NCBI GenBank assembly: GCA_051984675.1
Contig: JBPYFK010000190.1
Span: forward strand, 111,391-175,390
Source of the DNA: JBPYFK01 sp051984675
GTDB lineage: Bacteria > Actinomycetota > Actinomycetes > Mycobacteriales > Pseudonocardiaceae
Direction of reading: 5' to 3'
DNA length: 64,000 nucleotides
Of the stretch, positions 24,697 through 34,071 are shown piece by piece. Every line of letters begins with the position of its first letter. Position 1 is the stretch's first letter. The position numbers and the translations under genes are program-made. The notes beneath the pieces are model-generated. The model was given only the letters and a program-made list of their open reading frames with translations. It was not told the origin of the DNA and did no database searches.

Positions 24697-25188
24697 CTAG
24701 GGCGTTTCCCCTGCCGCCGCCCGCCGCAGCAGGTTCGCCAGCGACGGGTACCGGCTCGAGAGCATCTCCGCGGCGGATTCCAGCTCGCTCGGCCGGGCGA
24801 CATCACGCAGGATCGGCCAGGCGACCTCCTCGCCCTTGGCATACGCCACCGGGAGGTTGTCCCGGCCGACCGACGGCCGGGAGTTCCGCACGTCTTCGAG
24901 GGCCTGCTTCATCGCCGCCGAGTCGCCCTCGGCTACTCCGGGGGTGAGGACCTTGCGTTCCAGCATCACCAGCCGAGCCAGCACGGACGGGTTGCCGATC
25001 TTGGCGCGACGGCCACTCATCACCTGGCTGAGCATCGGCGCGCTGATGCCCAGTACCTCGGCGAGTTGCGCCTGGGAGATACGGAAGGCCACCACCAACC
25101 GGCGTGCCCGGTCCCCGAGCGGCTCGCCGTACCACTGGCGCTGCAACGCGAGGTTGCGCGCCACGACCTTCTGATCCTCCACCGTCAC
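24697..25188 (-). CDS. XRE-family helix-turn-helix regulator
   Basis: 163 residues. The HTH is in the first third (RRLVVAFRISQAQLAEVLGI then SAPMLSQVMSGRRAKIGNP), followed by a helical effector or dimer domain. The GTG at 25188 and the GTG at 25182 are both possible; GGGGAG is better spaced for the latter. A palindrome 38-49 bp upstream (25226-25237) is a plausible autoregulatory site. Target genes unknown. It may control the neighbouring thpR. Confidence 0.82.
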   Translation of the reverse strand: MTVEDQKVVARNLALQRQWYGEPLGDRARRLVVAFRISQAQLAEVLGISAPMLSQVMSGRRAKIGNPSVLARLVMLERKVLTPGVAEGDSAAMKQALEDVRNSRPSVGRDNLPVAYAKGEEVAWPILRDVARPSELESAAEMLSSRYPSLANLLRRAAAGETP

Positions 25189-25225
25189 TCCCCAGGCACA
25201 ACCGATGATCCCGGCATGATCATCC

Positions 25226-25237
25226 CGATCATGATCG
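25226..25237. promoter_or_regulatory. CGATCATGATCG palindrome upstream of the XRE gene
   Basis: Perfect 12-bp inverted repeat within a cluster of ATGATC/GATCAT half-sites (about 25204-25237), located in the presumed promoter of the XRE gene. Candidate operator. Confidence 0.45.
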
Positions 25238-25321
25238 CAGTCCCTTAGTCTGGAGATCCTGCCAGGTCAGGACCTTCGGTTGGGGCGAAACCCGAAAACC
25301 TCTCCAGCCGGAGGGGACCAT

Positions 25322-25375
25322 CCGGTTACTGGGTAGGACCGGTTACTGGGTAGGACCGGTTACTGGGTAGGACTA
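25322..25375 (-). repeat. Three tandem copies of a 17-bp unit after the ribF stop
   Basis: CCGGTTACTGGGTAGGA at 25322-25338, 25339-25355 and 25356-25372, then a partial unit CTACTGGGG that contains the ribF stop (25373-25375). On the gene strand each unit reads as CCCAGTAA in place of the real end CCCCAGTAG. Confidence 0.88.
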
Positions 25376-26356
25376 CTGGGGCACGTCCAGGATCTTGCGG
25401 GTCTGCGCCACATCCCGGTCCATCTGCTCGATCAGCTCCTCGGCGGAGTTGAACCGGACCATGCCTCGCAGCCGGCGCACGAAGTCGAGCTCGACGTACT
25501 CGCCGTAGAAGTCGGTGTCCACGTCCAGCACGTACGCCTCGATGCGGCGCTCGCGGCCGGAGAACGTCGGGTTGGTGCCCACCGACACCGCAGCCGGCAA
25601 CGGCGCGGCCGGTTCCGGCTCACCCTCCACGTGATGGGTGAACCAGCACGCGTAGATGCCGTCCGCCGGCACCGCCATGTGCTCCGGGCAGGCCAGATTC
25701 GCCGTCGGATACCCCAGTTCACGCCCGCCCCGGCCGTCGCCACGGACGATGATCCCTTCCAATCGGTGGTAGCGGCCCAGCGCGGCCGACGCCGCCTCGA
25801 CGTCCCCGGCGTCCACACACGACCGGATATAGGTCGAGGAGAAGGTGATCTCGGCCTCGCCGGCGCCCAGCGGTTGCCCCTGGGCGGCGAGCAGCTTCGC
25901 CGGCTCGACCTCGAAGCCGAACCGCTCCCCCAGAGTCCGCAGCAGGTCGATGTTGCCGGCCGCGCGGTGCCCGAAGGCGAAGTTCTCGCCCACCACGATC
26001 ACGGCGGCGTGCAGCCGCTCCACCAGGATCTCGTGCACGAACTCGTCGGGGGGCATCCGGGACAGCTCCGGCGTGAACGGCAGCACGCAGAACACGTCCA
26101 CGCCGAGCTGCTCGATCAGGTCGGCGCGCCGCCGCAGGGTGGTCAGCTGCGCCGGATGGCTGCCGGGACGCACGACCTCGGCCGGATGCGGGTCGAAGGT
26201 CACCAGCACACACGGCAGACCGCGTGCGCGTGCCCGCTCGACCGCCTGGCCGATGAGCTGCTGGTGCCCCCGGTGCACTCCGTCGAACACACCGATCGTC
26301 ACGACGCACCGGCCCCAGCCGCCCGGCAACTGCTCCATACCACGCCAACGCTGCAC
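25373..26356 (-). CDS. ribF: Bifunctional riboflavin kinase/FAD synthetase
   Basis: Converts riboflavin to FMN and then FAD. 327 residues from a GTG at 26356 (reads QRWRGMEQLPGGWG). N-terminal nucleotidyltransferase with TIGVFDGVHRGHQQLI, TFDPHPAEVV and SSTYIRSCVDAGDVEAA; C-terminal flavokinase with GYPTANLACP, DGIYACWF and EAYVLDVDTDFYG. The frame is open up to 26521 without family resemblance. It is downstream of truB, the usual actinobacterial pairing. Three stop-bearing repeats follow its 3' end. Confidence 0.94.
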   Translation of the reverse strand: MQRWRGMEQLPGGWGRCVVTIGVFDGVHRGHQQLIGQAVERARARGLPCVLVTFDPHPAEVVRPGSHPAQLTTLRRRADLIEQLGVDVFCVLPFTPELSRMPPDEFVHEILVERLHAAVIVVGENFAFGHRAAGNIDLLRTLGERFGFEVEPAKLLAAQGQPLGAGEAEITFSSTYIRSCVDAGDVEAASAALGRYHRLEGIIVRGDGRGGRELGYPTANLACPEHMAVPADGIYACWFTHHVEGEPEPAAPLPAAVSVGTNPTFSGRERRIEAYVLDVDTDFYGEYVELDFVRRLRGMVRFNSAEELIEQMDRDVAQTRKILDVPQ

Positions 26357-26468
26357 GTCTAGAAGCCTAACGTTCTTGCTGTGGCGTACTGGCGCTCCCG
26401 CGCCGTCCGGGTTGTCGTCTTCGACGTTGAAGGCGTCGCCCCATTGCGCCGAGGTGATCAGAAACACG

Positions 26469-27380
26469 TCAGCTGGCGGGGGCCAGCACCAGGACCGGAC
26501 GGGCGCTACGGCCTTGATCACAGGCCAGCGCGATCGCGGTGCCGTCTGGGCCGAAAACCCCGTACGTCCCCGCCAGCCCCGACGCGGGGATCAGCTGACC
26601 ATGCGACAGCGCTCGTGCGGCGACCGCGTCGACATCGCTTCGTGCGAAGGCGGTAGCCACCGCCTCATCCAGCCCCATCGACAGCCCCGGCTCGGCTTCC
26701 AGTCGCTCCAGCGTCCGGGCCGTGGCCAGCCCGAACGGGCCGACGCGGGTCCGGCGCAGCTCCCCGAGATGCCCGCCGACACCGAGCCGCTCCCCCAAAT
26801 CGCGTGCCAGCGCCCGGACGTACGTACCCGACGAGCACTCCACCAGCACGTCCAGCTCGGTACGGGTCTGCGCACGCCTCAACGCGAGAACGTCGAACCG
26901 CGACACGGTGACCAGACGCGCGGCAAGCTCGACCGACTCGCCGTTGCGCGCGAGCTCGTACGCGCGCTTGCCGTTGACCTTGACCGCGCTGACCGCGCTG
27001 GGCACCTGCTGGATCTCGCCGGTCAGCTCCGCGACGCCCGCGTGGATGTCCGACTCGGACACCCCGGACGCATCCACTGTGGACAGTTCGGTGCCCTCGG
27101 CGTCGTCCGTCGTCGTCGCCGCCCCTAAGCGGATCGTCGCGAGGTACACCTTGGTGTCCAGCGCCAGGTGTCCCAGCAGCTTCGTCGCCCGTTCCAGCCC
27201 GAGCACGAGCACGCCGGTGGCCATCGGGTCGAGCGTGCCGGCGTGACCGACCTTCCGGGTGCCCATGATCTTCCGCACCCGAGCGACGACGTCATGCGAG
27301 GTCATACCGGCGGGCTTGTCCACGATGAGCAGGCCGGGAGGCACGGCGGGGCGCTTGGATCGACGGTCAGATGCGGACAC
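26469..27380 (-). CDS. truB: tRNA pseudouridine(55) synthase
   Basis: Forms pseudouridine 55 in the tRNA T-loop. 303 residues. LLIVDKPAGMTSHDVVARVR and the catalytic-Asp motif GHAGTLDPMATGVLVLGL are intact, as are KVYLATIRLGAATTTDDAEG and CSSGTYVRALARDLG. The C-terminal PUA-like segment (LIPASGLAGTYGVFGPDG) is present. It is 11 bp downstream of the MATE gene and 112 bp upstream of ribF. Confidence 0.95.
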   Translation of the reverse strand: MSASDRRSKRPAVPPGLLIVDKPAGMTSHDVVARVRKIMGTRKVGHAGTLDPMATGVLVLGLERATKLLGHLALDTKVYLATIRLGAATTTDDAEGTELSTVDASGVSESDIHAGVAELTGEIQQVPSAVSAVKVNGKRAYELARNGESVELAARLVTVSRFDVLALRRAQTRTELDVLVECSSGTYVRALARDLGERLGVGGHLGELRRTRVGPFGLATARTLERLEAEPGLSMGLDEAVATAFARSDVDAVAARALSHGQLIPASGLAGTYGVFGPDGTAIALACDQGRSARPVLVLAPAS

Positions 27381-27391
27381 GGCGAATCATC

Positions 27392-28729
27392 CTATGCCTC
27401 CGCGACGGCCACCCCGGCACCCGCTGGCGTCACCCCGACGACCGCCCACCGACCCGAACGGGCGCGAAGGAGCAGGGCAGCCAGGCGCAAGAGCAGGAAC
27501 AGGGTCAGACCGACCCATATCCCGATCAGACCCCACCCGAAGGCCAACGACAACCAGATCATCGGCAGGTAGCCGACGAGAGCGCTCAGCATGGTCGCGG
27601 TCCGCAGGTAGGCCGCGTCACCCGCGCCGAGCAGCACTCCGTCGAGCGCGAAGACGACTCCGGCCACTGGCTGCTGTACGACGAAGAACCACCACACGTA
27701 CCCCACTTGGCGCAAAACCCCGGGATCGTCGGTGAACACTCCCGGCAGGACGGCGGTCATCGCCGCGAACGTCACTGCCAGCACCACCCCGAGCCCCAGG
27801 CCGTACCAGGTGACCTGCCGCGCGACACCCCGGGCACGGCTGTCTGATCCGCCGCCGAGCGCTGCTCCGACCAGCGACTGCGCCGCGATCGCGAGCGAGT
27901 CGAGGACCAGAGACAGGAACATCCACAGCTGCCAGACGACCTGGTGTCCGGCGGCGGCGTCCGCCGAAGTGCGGGCAGCGACCGAACTCGCGGACAGGAA
28001 GCACACCTGGAACGACAGGCTGCGCAGCACCAGGTCCCGGCCCATGCCGAGCTGGGCACGCATCGCCGCTGGTCGCGGCCGCAGCGGCGCCCGCTCGGCC
28101 ACCAGCGCGCGCAGGAACAGGCCCGCGCCCACCGCCTGGCCGATCAGGTTCGCGGCGGCCGAACCCACCACCCCCCACCCGGCCGGATACACCAGGATCG
28201 GGCACAGCGCGGCGGAGACACCGTTGCCGGCCAACACATAGCGCAGCGGACGCACCGTGTCCTGCACCCCGCGCATCCAGCCGTTGCCGGCCATGGTCAC
28301 CAGCACCAGCGGCGCCCCGAGCAGCGCGACCCGCAGCCAGGTCACCGCAGCGCCCGCGACGGCGCCCGGCCCGGCCATCGCGGTCGCGACCGGCCCCGCC
28401 ACGAGCTCGCCGACCAGCAGCAGCACCGCACCCACGGCCAGCCCGAGCCAGCTGGCCTGCACGCCTTCCGCGACGGCGTCCCTGCGGCGGCCAGCGCCGT
28501 GCAGCCGGGCGGTGCGTGCCGTGGTGCCGTAGGTCAGGAAGGTCAGCTGCGAGGACACCAGCGTGAACAGCGTGCCGCCGAGCGCGAGACCGGCCAGCGG
28601 GATCGCGCCCAGATGCCCCACAACGGCGGTGTCGATCAGGACGTACAACGGCTCCGCCGCGAGCACGCCGAGCGCCGGAATCGCCAGCGCCAACAACCGG
28701 CGCACGGGCACGCGGTCACCGGTGACGGA
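27392..28729 (-). CDS. MATE-family efflux transporter (DinF-like)
   Basis: 445 residues from the GTG at 28729 (an alternative GTG is at 28762). About twelve hydrophobic segments; IDTAVVGHLGAIPLAGLALG and the equivalent second-half segment mark the MATE fold with two 6-helix bundles. Such carriers export cationic drugs or metabolites using H+ or Na+. The position between nrnA and truB matches the dinF gene of mycobacteria. Substrate unknown. Confidence 0.9.
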   Translation of the reverse strand, partial: SVTGDRVPVRRLLALAIPALGVLAAEPLYVLIDTAVVGHLGAIPLAGLALGGTLFTLVSSQLTFLTYGTTARTARLHGAGRRRDAVAEGVQASWLGLAVGAVLLLVGELVAGPVATAMAGPGAVAGAAVTWLRVALLGAPLVLVTMAGNGWMRGVQDTVRPLRYVLAGNGVSAALCPILVYPAGWGVVGSAAANLIGQAVGAGLFLRALVAERAPLRPRPAAMRAQLGMGRDLVLRSLSFQVCFLSASSVAARTSADAAAGHQVVWQLWMFLSLVLDSLAIAAQSLVGAALGGGSDSRARGVARQVTWYGLGLGVVLAVTFAAMTAVLPGVFTDDPGVLRQVGYVWWFFVVQQPVAGVVFALDGVLLGAGDAAYLRTATMLSALVGYLPMIWLSLAFGWGLIGIWVGLTLFLLLRLAALLLRARSGRWAVVGVTPAGAGVAVAEA

Positions 28730-28839
28730 CACGGCGCCTCCTCGGCTTACTGCCAGACACATGCAGGGGCAAACAGATGGCAGGAAAATGGTAGGCGCGG
28801 CGTCTGACAGCCACAGGCAGAGAAGTCAGCCGGCGCACG

Positions 28840-29886
28840 TCACGGCAGCAGGGGTGCCGTCTCCAGCGCGTTCCGCAGCGTGGCCAGGACGTCGTCCGCC
28901 GAGCCTTCGGCGGTGAACCCGGACGCGAGACGATGCCCGCCGCCACCAGCGGTGGTCGCCGCCCGGCCCACGTCGATGCGGCTGTCCGCGCGCAGCGACA
29001 CCGACCAGCGCCGCGGTGCGATCTCCTTGAGCACCGCTGTCACCTCGGCCTCGCTGGTCGTGCGGACGATGTCCACAACGCTGTCGATCTCCTCGTTGTG
29101 CATGCCGTCGGAGTCGGCGAGCCGGACGGTGGCGTGCGCCAGCCCGAGACCTCGCGCCGCCGCCGGTTCCAGGCGTGCCTCGCCCAGCACGCTCGCGAGC
29201 ATCCGCAGCCATCCGAACGGGTGGGTGTCCATCAGCCGCCGAGTCGTTGCCTCCGCGTCGACACCGGCCCCGAGCAGCCGGGCCGCGGTGTGGTGCGTCG
29301 CCGGCCTGGCGTTGCGGAACGAGCGCGTGTCGGTCACCAGACCGGCGTACAGGCACCGGGCGAGATGCTCGTCCAACTCGGCGCCGAGTTCGTCGAGCAG
29401 CCGGAGCACGATGAGCACCGTCGCCTCGGCGCGCTCGTCGACCAGGTGGTGGGTGCCGAACCGGGTGTTGCCCACGTGGTGATCGATGACGACGACGTCC
29501 CCGCCGGCCGCGATCGTGTCCTTCACCCGGTCCGCGAGCCTGCCCAGCCGCTGCTTGCTGCCAGTGTCGAGCACGACGAGCAGCGGCGGAGCGGCAGGCA
29601 CGTCATCCACCGGGACGATCAGGTCCACGTCGTCGAGTTCGCGAAGCGAGCGCGGCGGCTGGTCCGGCATTCCGAAGGACACCCGCACGGTCGCACCCCG
29701 CCGGTGCAGCAGCGTCCCCAGCGCCAGCGCGCTGCCGAGCGCGTCGGCATCCGGGTTGATGTGTGCGAACAGTGTCACGTCGGGCGCGTGGCTGAGCAGC
29801 CCCGCCACGGCGGCGAAGTCCTCGCCGGTCGGGGCACCGGCGGGTGCCCGTTCTGGCGCGGGCGTCGTCCCCGGTTGCCGAATCAC
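28840..29886 (-). CDS. nrnA: DHH-family oligoribonuclease/pAp phosphatase (NrnA-like)
   Basis: 348 residues from a GTG at 29886 with GGTGGAGGTGG just upstream, which decides the start over the in-frame ATG at 29940. DHH motifs: FAHINPDADALGSALALG, VIDHHVGNTRFG and VVLDTGS. The C-terminal DHHA1 domain ends in GGGGHRLASGF. It degrades nano-RNAs and 3'-phosphoadenosine 5'-phosphate in relatives. Downstream of rbfA, as in Mycobacterium and Streptomyces. Confidence 0.93.
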   Translation of the reverse strand: MIRQPGTTPAPERAPAGAPTGEDFAAVAGLLSHAPDVTLFAHINPDADALGSALALGTLLHRRGATVRVSFGMPDQPPRSLRELDDVDLIVPVDDVPAAPPLLVVLDTGSKQRLGRLADRVKDTIAAGGDVVVIDHHVGNTRFGTHHLVDERAEATVLIVLRLLDELGAELDEHLARCLYAGLVTDTRSFRNARPATHHTAARLLGAGVDAEATTRRLMDTHPFGWLRMLASVLGEARLEPAAARGLGLAHATVRLADSDGMHNEEIDSVVDIVRTTSEAEVTAVLKEIAPRRWSVSLRADSRIDVGRAATTAGGGGHRLASGFTAEGSADDVLATLRNALETAPLLP

Positions 29887-29958
29887 TCGTCCACCTCCAC
29901 CGCAGCCCGCTCGGGCGAGCCGGCTGTAGGTACAACGCACCTGAACTCGCGCCGTGAC

Positions 29959-30450
29959 TCAACCACCCTGTGGCCCACGCCCCAGATCACCAGCGCGTTC
30001 CGTACTCACCCCGTCACCGCCGGAGATTTCCTCGTCCTCCGCCCGGTACGGATCGGGGTCACCGGCATGCTCGGCAGTGGAGGCCAGGCGGGCCACCTCG
30101 GCGTCCGCCTCCCTGGCCCGCGCTAACAGCTCGTCCACCTTGCGGGCGTGCGTCGGTACGGTGTCCGCGACGAAGGTCAGCGTCGGGGTGAACCGAATCC
30201 CGGTGTGCTGGCCGACCCGGGAACGCAGGACGCCGGTCGCGCTGGCCAGCGCCACCGCCGTTGCCGAGTAGTCCCGCTCGTCGCCCAACACGGTGTAGTA
30301 CACAGTGGCGTCCCGCAGGTCCGCCGTCACCTTCGCATCGGTGATCGTCACCATCGCCAGGCGCGGGTCCTTGATCTCGTGCTCCAGACCGGAAGCCACG
30401 ATCTGTACGATCCGCTTGGCGAGTCTGCGAGCGCGCGCCGTATCCGCCAC
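29959..30450 (-). CDS. rbfA: Ribosome-binding factor A
   Basis: 30S maturation factor. 163 residues with a KH-like core (ARRLAKRIVQIVASGLEHEI, LAMVTITDAKVTADLRDA, YYTVLGDE, GIRFTPTLTFVADTVPTHARKVDELLAR) and an acidic C-terminal tail (DPDPYRAEDEEISGGDG) usual in actinobacteria. 20 bp downstream of the DUF503 gene, in the nusA-infB operon. Confidence 0.95.
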   Translation of the reverse strand: MADTARARRLAKRIVQIVASGLEHEIKDPRLAMVTITDAKVTADLRDATVYYTVLGDERDYSATAVALASATGVLRSRVGQHTGIRFTPTLTFVADTVPTHARKVDELLARAREADAEVARLASTAEHAGDPDPYRAEDEEISGGDGVSTERAGDLGRGPQGG

Positions 30451-30470
30451 GGCGCTCCTCCTGTCGTCAG

Positions 30471-30764
30471 TCAGTCTTCGGGGCCCAGCATGCGCTGTCG
30501 GGCTGAAAGCAGTTCCAACTCTGGATGGCCAGCCACGGTCCGTTCACACGCATCCAAGATCTCGCGCACATGCGCCGCGTCGGCGGACACCGCCGACACG
30601 CCGATCAGCGCGCGGCGGTAGAGATCCTGGCCGCCCGCCTCAGCGACGGAGACCTCGAACCGGCGCCGCAGCTCGGACACGATCGGGCGCACGACGGCGC
30701 GTTTCTGCTTCAACGACCGTACGTCGCCGAGCAGCACGTCCAGTTCCAACGCTCCGACGTACAT
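30471..30764 (-). CDS. DUF503 (YlxP-like) protein
   Basis: 97 residues from the ATG at 30764 (MYVGALELDVLLGDVRSLKQKR). DUF503 signature: VRSLKQKRAVVRPIVSELRRRF followed by DLYRRALIGVSAVSADAAHV. It sits between infB and rbfA, the Streptomyces order. Proposed in the literature as a ribosome/RNA-associated factor. The exact role is unknown. The frame is open further upstream, but the start is set by family length. Confidence 0.9.
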   Translation of the reverse strand: MYVGALELDVLLGDVRSLKQKRAVVRPIVSELRRRFEVSVAEAGGQDLYRRALIGVSAVSADAAHVREILDACERTVAGHPELELLSARQRMLGPED

Positions 30765-30834
30765 GGCGGCCACCTCAAGGTCCCGGCACCGCTGCGGGGC
30801 CCGGTCTCCCAGGTCCCGCAGCGGTAGCTGGCGA

Positions 30835-33800
30835 TCAGCTCCGCGGCTTCTCGCGCATCTCGTAGTTCTCGATGACGTCACCGATCTTGATGTCGGAGAA
30901 CGACCCGAGAGTCAGACCGCACTCGAAGCCATCCCGGACCTCGGTCGCGTCGTCCTTGAACCGCTTCAGCGAGTTGACACTGAGGTTCTCGGCCACCACG
31001 ACGCTGTCTCGGAGCAGCCGGGCCTTGGCGTTGCGGCGCATGATGCCGGAGCTGACCATGCAGCCCGCGATCGTGCCCACCTTCGAGGACTTGAAGACCT
31101 CGCGGACCTCCGCCCGGCCGAGCTCGACCTCCTCGTAGACCGGCTTGAGCATGCCCCTGAGAGCCTGCTCGATGTCGTCGATCGCCTGGTAGATCACCGA
31201 GTAGTACCGGATCTCCACGCCTTCGCGGTTGGCGACCTCGGCCGCCTTGCCCTCGGCGCGCACATTGAAGCCCAGAACGATCGTGTTCTCGGCGGTGGCG
31301 AGGTTGATGTCGCTCTCGTTGATGCCACCGACACCACGGTGGATCACCCGCAGCTCGACCTCGTCGCCCACCTCGATCTTCATCAGGGACTCCTCAAGCG
31401 CCTCGACGGTACCCGAGTTGTCGCCCTTGATGATCAGGTTGAGCTGGCTGGTCTCCTTGAGCACCTTGTCCAGGTCCTCCAGGCTGACCCGCTTGCGCTT
31501 GGCCGCGTTCTGCGCCTCGCGGATGCGGCTGGCCCGCCGGTCCGCGATCTGCCGGGCCACCCGGTCCTCGTCCACGACCAGGAACGTGTCACCCGCGCGG
31601 GGCACCGAGGTGAACCCGATGACCTGCACCGGGCGTGCCGGTGTCGCCACCGTCAGGTCCTCGTCGTGCTCGTTGATCATCCGGCGGACGCGACCGTAGG
31701 CGTCACCCGCGACCACCGAGTCACCGACCCGGAGCGTCCCGCGCTGCACCAGCACGGTCGCGACCGGACCGCGACCACGGTCCAGGTGCGCCTCGATCGC
31801 GACACCCTGGGCCTCCATGGTCGGGTTGGCCCGCAGGTCCAGCGCCGCGTCGGCGGTCAGCAGGATCGCCTCCAGCAGCTGCTCGATGTTCTGGCCCTGC
31901 TTCGCGGAGATGTCGACGAACATGGTGTCGCCGCCGAACTCCTCGGCCACCAGGTTGTACTCGGTGAGCTGCTGGCGGATCTTGCCCGGGTTGGCGCCCT
32001 CTTTGTCGATCTTGTTGACCGCCACCACGATCGGCACACCGGCCGCCTGGGCGTGGTTGACCGCCTCCACCGTCTGCGGCATCACGCCGTCGTCGGCGGC
32101 GACCACGAGCACGGCGATGTCGGTCGACTTCGCACCACGGGCACGCATCGCGGTGAACGCCTCGTGACCCGGGGTGTCGATGAAGGTGATCGGCCGCTCC
32201 TTGCCTTCCAGCTCGGTGACGACCTGGTAGGCACCGATGTGCTGGGTGATACCACCGGCCTCGCCCTCGTGGACGTTCGAGCGGCGGATCGTATCCAGCA
32301 GCCGGGTCTTACCGTGGTCGACGTGACCCATGACGGTCACCACCGGGGGTCGCGCCGCCAGCTGGTCGTCCGTGCTCGACTCGTCCCCGAAGGTGAGGTC
32401 GAACGACTCCAGCAGCTCGCGGTCCTCGTCCTCCGGGCTTACGATCTCGACCTGGTAGTTCATCTCCTGGCCGAGCAGCTCCAGGACCTCGTCGGAGACG
32501 GACTGGGTCGCGGTCACCATCTCACCGAGGTGGAACATCGCCTGCACCAGCGACGCCGGGTTGGCGTTGATCTTCTCGGCGAAGTCGGTCAGCGAAGCAC
32601 CACGGCGCAGGCGGACGGTCTCGCCGCCCCCGCGCGGCAGGCGGACACCGCCCACCGACGGTGCCTGCATGTTCTCCATGTACTCCTGGCGCTTCTGCCG
32701 CTTCGACTTGCGGCCGCGCTTGGCCGGGCCACCGGGCCGGCCGAACGCACCGGCCGTACCGCCGCGACCACCGGGACCGCCACGGCCACCGCCGCCGCCG
32801 CCCGGACGGCCACGGAAGCCGCCGCCACCACCGGCGGGCGGGGCACCGACGGAACCGCCGCCACCACCGCCACCGCGGAAGCCGCCGCCACCACCGGGAC
32901 GACCGCCACCACGGCCACCGCCACGGCCACCACCGGGACCACCGCTGGGGCCACCAGAACCCCCACCGGGGCCGCCGGAGCGCGGCGGGCGGGACGGCAT
33001 CATGCCCGGATTCGGACGCGGCGGCATCATGCCCGGATTCGGACGCGAACCGCCGCCCTCACCGCGCGGTGCACCGGACGTGGACTGGCCACCGTCGCGC
33101 TGGCCGCCCTGGCGTTGCGGCTGGTCGCCCGAGCGACCGCCGCCACGGCCGCCCTGACCTCGACCGGGGCCACCGCCACCCGGGCGGGGGCCAGCCGGCC
33201 GCTGCTGCGGCGCGCCGCTGCCGACGCCGAACGGGTTGTTGCCGACGCGCGGCGAACGCGGTCCAGGCTTCGGGGCCTGCGGCTTCGGCGGCACAACGCC
33301 GTCGCCGCCACCGGACTTGGGACCCGGCTTCGGGCCCTGGCCCGGCTTCGGACCTGGCTTGGGGGCCTTGCCGCCGTCGTCCTTGGTGCTCGACTTCGAC
33401 TTGGCCGGGCCAGCCGCCGAGGTGTCGGACGGCGTGGCGGTACCGGCCTCGGAGGGCGCCTCCGCCCCCGAGTCGGCCGACGTGCGCGCGGCCGGGACGT
33501 CGGTCTGCTTGTCGGCCGGCGCCTGCGTGCGTGGGCCGGGGCGCGGCCCCGGCTTCGGGCCGGGCTTGGGCCGGTCGCCGTCGGCCGTCTTCGGCCCGGG
33601 CTTGGGCGCGCCGACGGCACCGTTGGTCTTGGGTTCCGTAGCCGGGCTGGCCGCTTCCGGGGCGCTGGGCTTGGCCTCGGCGGACTTCTTCGAAGCGCCG
33701 TCGGACTTCGCGCCCTTGCCTCCGGCCTTGCCAGCCGGCTTTCCGGCGTCGGCCTTCTTGCCGTTGCTCTGGAACGCGTCACGCAGCCGCCGCGCGACCG

Positions 33801-33924
33801 GTGCCTCCACCGTGGAGGACGCAGACTTCACATACTCGCCTTGCTCGGCGAGCTTGTTCAATACTTCCTTGCTGGTTACACCGAGCTCTTTCGCTAGCTC
33901 GTGCACGCGGGCTTTGCCTGCCAC
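30835..33924 (-). CDS. infB: Translation initiation factor IF-2
   Basis: GTPase that loads fMet-tRNA. 1029 residues. An N-terminal IF2_N helix bundle (MAGKARVHELAKELGVTSKE) is followed by a very long low-complexity region (about residues 60-400) rich in Pro/Gly/Ala/Lys and Arg-Gly-Gly runs, including two NPGMMP repeats. The G domain has GHVDHGKT near residue 530, DTPGHEAF and NKIDK, and domains II-IV run to the end. The long Gly/Arg tract is typical of actinobacterial IF-2. The strand opposite is also open for over 1000 codons; that is a compositional shadow. Confidence 0.96.
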   Translation of the reverse strand: MAGKARVHELAKELGVTSKEVLNKLAEQGEYVKSASSTVEAPVARRLRDAFQSNGKKADAGKPAGKAGGKGAKSDGASKKSAEAKPSAPEAASPATEPKTNGAVGAPKPGPKTADGDRPKPGPKPGPRPGPRTQAPADKQTDVPAARTSADSGAEAPSEAGTATPSDTSAAGPAKSKSSTKDDGGKAPKPGPKPGQGPKPGPKSGGGDGVVPPKPQAPKPGPRSPRVGNNPFGVGSGAPQQRPAGPRPGGGGPGRGQGGRGGGRSGDQPQRQGGQRDGGQSTSGAPRGEGGGSRPNPGMMPPRPNPGMMPSRPPRSGGPGGGSGGPSGGPGGGRGGGRGGGRPGGGGGFRGGGGGGGSVGAPPAGGGGGFRGRPGGGGGGRGGPGGRGGTAGAFGRPGGPAKRGRKSKRQKRQEYMENMQAPSVGGVRLPRGGGETVRLRRGASLTDFAEKINANPASLVQAMFHLGEMVTATQSVSDEVLELLGQEMNYQVEIVSPEDEDRELLESFDLTFGDESSTDDQLAARPPVVTVMGHVDHGKTRLLDTIRRSNVHEGEAGGITQHIGAYQVVTELEGKERPITFIDTPGHEAFTAMRARGAKSTDIAVLVVAADDGVMPQTVEAVNHAQAAGVPIVVAVNKIDKEGANPGKIRQQLTEYNLVAEEFGGDTMFVDISAKQGQNIEQLLEAILLTADAALDLRANPTMEAQGVAIEAHLDRGRGPVATVLVQRGTLRVGDSVVAGDAYGRVRRMINEHDEDLTVATPARPVQVIGFTSVPRAGDTFLVVDEDRVARQIADRRASRIREAQNAAKRKRVSLEDLDKVLKETSQLNLIIKGDNSGTVEALEESLMKIEVGDEVELRVIHRGVGGINESDINLATAENTIVLGFNVRAEGKAAEVANREGVEIRYYSVIYQAIDDIEQALRGMLKPVYEEVELGRAEVREVFKSSKVGTIAGCMVSSGIMRRNAKARLLRDSVVVAENLSVNSLKRFKDDATEVRDGFECGLTLGSFSDIKIGDVIENYEMREKPRS

Positions 33925-34071
33925 TGCTCTCCTCGTCTGGTGAGGCCGGCGGCAGTCCCGCTCGACCTCGTCCTATTGCCGATGCGCGTTCATGGCGTCA
34001 GCTTCACGGCTGATTCATGACGGGTCGACCTGCTTCCTTCAACTGCCTGGCGCGGGAGGGTCCCGCGTCGG

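Noticed and set aside
30763..33897. Open frame of over 1000 codons on the plus strand, antisense to infB.
   Set aside because: infB is unambiguous on the minus strand. The plus-strand translation is low-complexity and has no domain. It is a product of high GC with G/C-rich third positions.
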